This document shows, piece after piece, positions 59,916 through 64,000 of a stretch of 64,000 nt of DNA (position 1 is the first letter of the stretch; every line of letters begins with the position of its first letter). The notes below the pieces were generated by a model. The model was not told where the DNA came from and made no database searches. It saw only the letters and a program-made list of their open reading frames with translations. Source of the DNA: Brasilonema sennae CENA114. Lineage in GTDB: Bacteria; Cyanobacteriota; Cyanobacteriia; Cyanobacteriales; Nostocaceae. Where the stretch lies: contig NZ_CP030118.1 of NCBI RefSeq assembly GCF_006968745.1, positions 5,616,340 through 5,680,339 on the forward strand, in the 5' to 3' direction. A program made the translations under genes and the position numbers.

Positions 59916-60105
59916 CCTCACCCTGCCCTATCGGGCTTCCCTCTCCTTATAAAGGAGAGGGAAAGATTTTGGCGCCGATTCAAGCGAGGGTGAGGTGAAA
60001 AGCGATCGCCTACAGCTTTGTTAACCTCACCCTGCCCTATCGGGCATCCCTCTCCTTTATAAGGAGAGGGAAAGATTTTAGCGCCGATTCAAGCGAGGGT
60101 GAGGT
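59916..60105. repeat. Two tandem CCTCACCC palindromes
   Basis: Copies at 59916-59996 and 60024-60105, 108 bp apart and nearly identical (CCTCACCCTGCCCTATCGGG ... AAGGAGAGGGAAAGATTTT ... GCGAGGGTGAGGT), with a HIP1 octamer between them (60002). They fill the spacer between the methyltransferase and the phosphoesterase. Confidence 0.8.
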
Positions 60106-60146
60106 TTTGAACGAAATATGTATACACGGTTCGGTAATCTAAAAAC

Positions 60147-61718
60147 TTAAATTACGAATGGTTCTACATGGCGATCGCACCACTCTCCCATAAACCGTTC
60201 AATCACAAATGGTCTAACAATAAGCTTCGGTGGGCGTCCACCTTTAACATCAATACGCACGAAAGAGTATGGTCGTCGCAGGTGCTCATCGTATCCATTG
60301 CGACCAATAAAAAGGAATGAATCAGCAACTTTACGGTAAGGATTACCTGGAAGATAATCAAAAGTCTCCATCAATTCTGGTCCTTCATTGCGTTGACGAC
60401 GGGGATAATGACCGCTTCCACCAGAGATGATACAGTTAATATTCGAGTCAGCATGTCCGGTGTCTGTTGTGCGAAGGTGTTCCAAACAGTGTGCATGACC
60501 ATTTAAAATCAAATCGACAATTGGACGACCTTGAGTCATCGAACCAAGGGTATTTGCAACTTGATCAAACACCCAACGCAGACAGCGGCGAACTGCTAAC
60601 GTTTGTGCTTGATGCCATTTGGTCGCTTCCGTGACGTAAGGAGGATGATGAAAATAAATAATACGTCCGCGCACTTCTTCTGTATTCCAAGATAAAATCA
60701 GTCTTTGCTTCAGCCAGTTTAGTTGTTCAAAGTCTACGACTGACGACTCATCAGATTCAAGTTGTTTTTCAATATCAATTTTGATCTCATCGATTTGGTA
60801 TAGTTTCGCTTTGAGGGCATCAAGTTGTTCGGCTTCTTCAGGAATCTCTGGATTAAGCTTCTCGCATATTTCCAGAATTTGGATTTCCTCTTGTTCTATC
60901 TCATGCTGACGATGCACCAATTCGCGGCGTTCGGCTTCTCCCTCTTTTGTCGCTGGAAGTGGTGACGGTTCATTAAAAGTATTGGAGTCGAGGGCGAAAA
61001 AGTCGATCCCACCGTAACGAAAAGTGTAGTAGCGGTTGGGTAAGCGGGTGAAACGTCCGGGTTCATAACGTAAACAGTGTCCCGTGTCAGTCTTTGCAGT
61101 GTAATGCTCATCTAAATGACGTTCCAACTCTTCATCAGAGTCAAATCCTTTGAGATAGTCAAGAAACGCCCGTGCATAAGCATCACCTTTATAAGATCCA
61201 TGCCAGCCGATCTCGACATTTTTATAGCCAAGTAGGCGACGCAGCGATCGCGTACCTCCAGCAATAAACCGATATATCCCCGGAACATCGTAATAATCAT
61301 GATTACCCAGAACTGGCAGAATTGGTAGGTTAAAGACCATGCGATCGTACGGGATGCGTTTAGGATTTTCGCCACCCACAAGAAACTCGCGGTAAGGTTC
61401 AATAAAGTTAGTCGGGTAATACTCATGAGATCCCACCACATAAATGACATCACCCGTATGCAGAACAAAACGGCTCTCCTCTTGATGAGCAAGCATCAAT
61501 TCAGCAATTTTGCGTTGCGGGTGATGTCCTTGATGTTCTGTAGTGCCGCTATCACCTATAACTATGAAAGAGAATTCTGGATTATCCGAGTTACCATCAT
61601 CTAAAACCATGCTGGTTTGGTCAATGCCACGTTCGACAACACTCGCATCTCCCCACCGTACCCGTTCCTTCATCTTTTGGACTTTCACAGGAACTGGTGG
61701 ATCAAATATGAATTTCAT
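60147..61718 (-). CDS. Metallophosphoesterase
   Basis: A 523-aa calcineurin-like phosphoesterase. The metal-binding motifs are FIVIGDSGTTEHQG (about 49-62), HTGDVIYVVG (about 86-95), LGNHDYYD (about 135-142) and LNGHAHCLEHL (about 405-415). An inserted helical, Glu-rich segment (about 255-320: REEIEQEEIQILEICEKLNPEIPEEAEQ-like) separates the two halves. No signal peptide. It probably dephosphorylates a nucleotide, phospholipid or other phosphoester in the cytoplasm; purple-acid-phosphatase-like in layout. ATG start at 61718. The ABC exporter gene lies upstream on the same strand, 227 bp away. Confidence 0.88.
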   Translation of the reverse strand: MKFIFDPPVPVKVQKMKERVRWGDASVVERGIDQTSMVLDDGNSDNPEFSFIVIGDSGTTEHQGHHPQRKIAELMLAHQEESRFVLHTGDVIYVVGSHEYYPTNFIEPYREFLVGGENPKRIPYDRMVFNLPILPVLGNHDYYDVPGIYRFIAGGTRSLRRLLGYKNVEIGWHGSYKGDAYARAFLDYLKGFDSDEELERHLDEHYTAKTDTGHCLRYEPGRFTRLPNRYYTFRYGGIDFFALDSNTFNEPSPLPATKEGEAERRELVHRQHEIEQEEIQILEICEKLNPEIPEEAEQLDALKAKLYQIDEIKIDIEKQLESDESSVVDFEQLNWLKQRLILSWNTEEVRGRIIYFHHPPYVTEATKWHQAQTLAVRRCLRWVFDQVANTLGSMTQGRPIVDLILNGHAHCLEHLRTTDTGHADSNINCIISGGSGHYPRRQRNEGPELMETFDYLPGNPYRKVADSFLFIGRNGYDEHLRRPYSFVRIDVKGGRPPKLIVRPFVIERFMGEWCDRHVEPFVI

Positions 61719-61857
61719 AAATTGGTATTCATGAGTTATTAGTCATTTAGTTATTCTCCCATCTAAACCTCCGCAAGGGTACTCCCGCCACACACGAAGT
61801 GTTGGGGATAAGCGGGAATTGCGGGGCAATTAAGAGGGCATGCCTGACGGCTACAAC

Positions 61858-61948
61858 TAGTCAGTTATCAGTTATCAGTTATCAGTTACAACAGAAAATA
61901 CGGCTCTGTTTCTTTTGTTAACTGTTAACTGTTCACTGTTCACTGTTA
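61858..61948. repeat. Heptamer tandem repeats (CAGTTAT and TTCACTG)
   Basis: CAGTTAT repeats four times at 61863-61889, and TTAACTG/TTCACTG repeats about four times at 61917-61945, running right up to the ABC transporter stop codon. Another short tandem repeat tract of the type seen at 12020, 40562 and 41370. Confidence 0.7.
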
Positions 61949-63778
61949 ATGATATCCTGCTGCTTGCAACGAAAATAGTGTTGCATAGCGCTTCTGTGCC
62001 TGTAACAACTCCTCATGAGTTCCCTGTTCCACAACCTCCCCAGCTTCGATAACAACAATTTTGTCAGCCATCCGCACCGTAGAGAAGCGGTGAGAGATTA
62101 AGAATACCATCTGATTTTTCGTCAAAGTGCGAAAGTGATTGAAAATATCAAATTCTGCTTGGGGATCCATTGCTGATGTCGGTTCATCCAAAACCAAAAT
62201 ATCTGCATGAGTTCGCATAAAAGCACGGGCTAGAGCAATTTTCTGCCACTGCCCTCCAGAGAGTTCTTGTCCATCCTTGAACCATTTCCCAAGCTGAGTT
62301 TGAAACTTGTCGGGCAAATGTTCAATAAAAGGAAGCGCCATCCCTTTTTGGGCCGCACTCATCCATCGGTTTTTATCTTCAACGTAGTCCACATCCCCCA
62401 CACCAATATTCTCACCAACTGTAAATTGGTAGCGGACAAAGTTTTGAAAAATCACCCCAATGCGTCGCCGCAGCACATCCACATCCCATTCTTGCAAGTC
62501 CAAGCCATCTAGTAAGATGCGTCCAGAGTCAGGAGTGTAAAGTTGAGTCAGCAGTTTGATCAGCGTCGTTTTGCCAGAACCATTTTCACCAACAATGGCT
62601 AACTTCTCTCCCGGTTTCAGGTGCAAAGAAATATTTTTCAGCGCTGGTTGCAAACTTCCTGGATAGGTGAATGATACGTTTTCAAAGCGAATTCCATCTT
62701 TAGGTTTTAAGCCTTTGGTAGCTTTGCCTTTTGGCTTTGGAACTTCCTCTTCCAGAAACTCATAAAGATTAGAAAGGTACAAGTTATCCTCATACATCCC
62801 CCCAATAGAAGTCAAGGCACTAGAAAATGTAGACTGTCCTTGGCGAAACACGGTGAGATACATCGTCATATCTCCTAAGGAGATTCTGCTTAGAACTGTC
62901 TCCACCACAATCCAGGCATAAGCCATGTAAAAAGCTAAAGTACTCAACAAACTCAGCAGATAACCCCACCATCCTCGCCGTAGTGTCAATTCGCGGTCTT
63001 CACCGTAGAGTCTATTAAATAAGCTGTGGTAACGTTCCAGCAACATATCCCCAAGTTGGTAGAGTTTAACCTCCTTAGCAAAGTCTTCTCTAGCCAAAAG
63101 AGTTTCCAGGTAATGCTGCTGACGGGTTTCCGGCGCACGCCAACTAAATAGGCGAAAAGCTTCCCCAGCAAATTTCGTTTCCGCAAAGAATGCGGGCATA
63201 GCTGCTAAGATGAGCATCAACACCGCCCAAAATGAAAACTTCACCAGCAAAATGCCATAAGTCACAAGTGACAAAGCGCTTTGCACCAAGCCAAAGGTAC
63301 GATTGACCAAAGACAAGGGACGAATTGATGCTTCTCGTCGTGCATTGGTCAATTTGTCATAAAACTCTGAATCCTCAAACTGTGTGAGGTCGAGTGTCAG
63401 GGCTTTTTCCAAAATCAGAACATTGACTCGTTGACCAAGCAGCATCCTCAACAACGACTGGCAGACGGTGAGTCCTCGCTGACTAGCTGCTAGTAAAGCG
63501 ACGGCGATCGCCTCTAATCCCACATACATTAAAGGACGATTATTATTGACAAAATCACTGTTATATGATAAGTTGTGAGAATTGAAAACGACGGTATCGA
63601 CAATTAACTTACCGATATAAGCTATAGCTGCTGGGAAAAGACCAGCCAGCACAGTTAAACTCGCGAAAATAATAGTCAGCGAGCGGCTAGTTGTCCACAC
63701 CAAACTAATAGCTCGTCCACTGTACCGGAAAACTGCTAGAGATTGGCGCAGGGTGTTACGTTTTTTACGAATCTTCAT
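61946..63778 (-). CDS. ABC exporter, fused permease and ATPase
   Basis: A 610-aa half-transporter of the ABCB/MsbA-like exporter type. The N-terminal 350 residues form the six-helix transmembrane domain, and the C-terminal 230 form the ATPase: Walker A GENGSGKTTL (about 398-407), Q-loop FQNFVRYQ, signature LSGGQWQK (about 513-520), Walker B DILVLDEPTSAMD (about 534-546) and H-loop ISHR (about 567-570). It works as a homodimer in the cytoplasmic membrane and exports a lipid, peptide or drug; the substrate cannot be told. ATG start at 63778. The metallophosphoesterase follows downstream. Confidence 0.93.
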   Translation of the reverse strand: MKIRKKRNTLRQSLAVFRYSGRAISLVWTTSRSLTIIFASLTVLAGLFPAAIAYIGKLIVDTVVFNSHNLSYNSDFVNNNRPLMYVGLEAIAVALLAASQRGLTVCQSLLRMLLGQRVNVLILEKALTLDLTQFEDSEFYDKLTNARREASIRPLSLVNRTFGLVQSALSLVTYGILLVKFSFWAVLMLILAAMPAFFAETKFAGEAFRLFSWRAPETRQQHYLETLLAREDFAKEVKLYQLGDMLLERYHSLFNRLYGEDRELTLRRGWWGYLLSLLSTLAFYMAYAWIVVETVLSRISLGDMTMYLTVFRQGQSTFSSALTSIGGMYEDNLYLSNLYEFLEEEVPKPKGKATKGLKPKDGIRFENVSFTYPGSLQPALKNISLHLKPGEKLAIVGENGSGKTTLIKLLTQLYTPDSGRILLDGLDLQEWDVDVLRRRIGVIFQNFVRYQFTVGENIGVGDVDYVEDKNRWMSAAQKGMALPFIEHLPDKFQTQLGKWFKDGQELSGGQWQKIALARAFMRTHADILVLDEPTSAMDPQAEFDIFNHFRTLTKNQMVFLISHRFSTVRMADKIVVIEAGEVVEQGTHEELLQAQKRYATLFSLQAAGYH

Positions 63779-63799
63779 ATTTCTTTTATACTGTAAAAT

Positions 63800-64000
63800 C
63801 GCCCCTTATTGCAGTGGTCTGCGCTGAGCGCAGATCGCGTAAGCGTAAGCGCACGCAATCATGCGTTCGCCGTAAGGCATACGCGCAGCGTCTGGGCAGG
63901 AGATACAAAGCAGCGTCTCGTAGAGAAGCTATTGCCCCTATCAGGCTGCGAACTGGAAGGTGAGAACCGTTCTGCGCTCGCGCTCACGGCCGAAGCCCCT
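63800..64000. repeat. Palindromic repeat cluster at the right edge
   Basis: GCGTAAGCGTAAGCGCACG, GATACAAAGCAGCGTCTCGTAG and GCGCAGCGTCTGG modules match those at 240-540. No gene is seen up to the window edge. Confidence 0.65.

Noticed and set aside
1..64000. tRNA or rRNA genes
   Set aside because: No cloverleaf with a GTTCRANNC-type T-arm was recognised by eye; tRNAscan-SE would be decisive.

Overview
The window is chromosomal DNA of a filamentous, very probably heterocyst-forming cyanobacterium (order Nostocales). The evidence is the low GC content, many GCGATCGC (HIP1) octamers, abundant short palindromic repeats and heptanucleotide tandem repeats, an adjacent pair of class-C flavodiiron genes of the Flv3/Flv1 type, and a small secreted protein carrying the heterocyst-inhibitor pentapeptide RGSGR. 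Genus cannot be decided from this sequence alone. No rRNA, tRNA or CRISPR array was recognised.

Layout. 0-9 kb: palindrome-rich DNA, an unknown 229-aa protein, a peptidoglycan-binding-domain protein, a small exported protein, serC, a GFA-family protein, a tnpB gene, a GC-rich DUF606 transporter that looks acquired, a 100-aa orphan, and two tandem copies of a hairpin-forming ~160-bp intergenic unit. 9-19 kb: purH, a DUF433/DUF5615 pair, an alpha/beta hydrolase, a DUF2555 protein, coaBC and the flavodiiron pair. 19-23 kb: a coiled-coil/TPR membrane protein gene built on near-identical 174-bp repeats and split by a one-base deletion, then a 133-aa paralogue of the 100-aa orphan. 23.5-31 kb: the first of two long filamentous-hemagglutinin-type exoproteins, a PiT phosphate transporter, a zinc alcohol dehydrogenase, an orphan HTH protein, and a TetR/Rieske divergent pair around a perfect 24-bp palindrome. 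31-41 kb: kptA, a FAD oxidoreductase, the RGSGR peptide gene, a ferritin-like gene broken by a 55-bp palindromic insert, a methyltransferase, a 66-aa protein and a DUF697-type P-loop protein. 40.6-45.5 kb: deoC, recO, an MFS transporter and a GT4 glycosyltransferase. 45.5-53 kb: repeat arrays, the second FHA-type gene (opposite strand), an SLH-FAS1-barrel envelope protein, a metzincin-type protease and secG. 53-64 kb: an IS605-type tnpA/tnpB pair whose TnpB has lost the first RuvC aspartate, a DUF924/SRPBCC operon, a small membrane protein, a phytoene-desaturase-like oxidoreductase, an exported methyltransferase, a metallophosphoesterase and an ABC exporter.

How it fits together. Most genes are single housekeeping or envelope genes separated by repeat-laden spacers; short operons are rare (DUF433/DUF5615, DUF2555-coaBC, recO-MFS, SRPBCC-DUF924, flv3-flv1). 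Developmental and oxygen-protection content (RGSGR peptide with a TCCGGA box; flavodiiron pair) points to heterocyst biology. The main theme is repeat-driven change: palindromic elements inserted into or copied around genes, an inverted duplication of an exoprotein gene with its 3' repeat array, tandem-repeat frameshifting, and start codons embedded in heptamer repeats.
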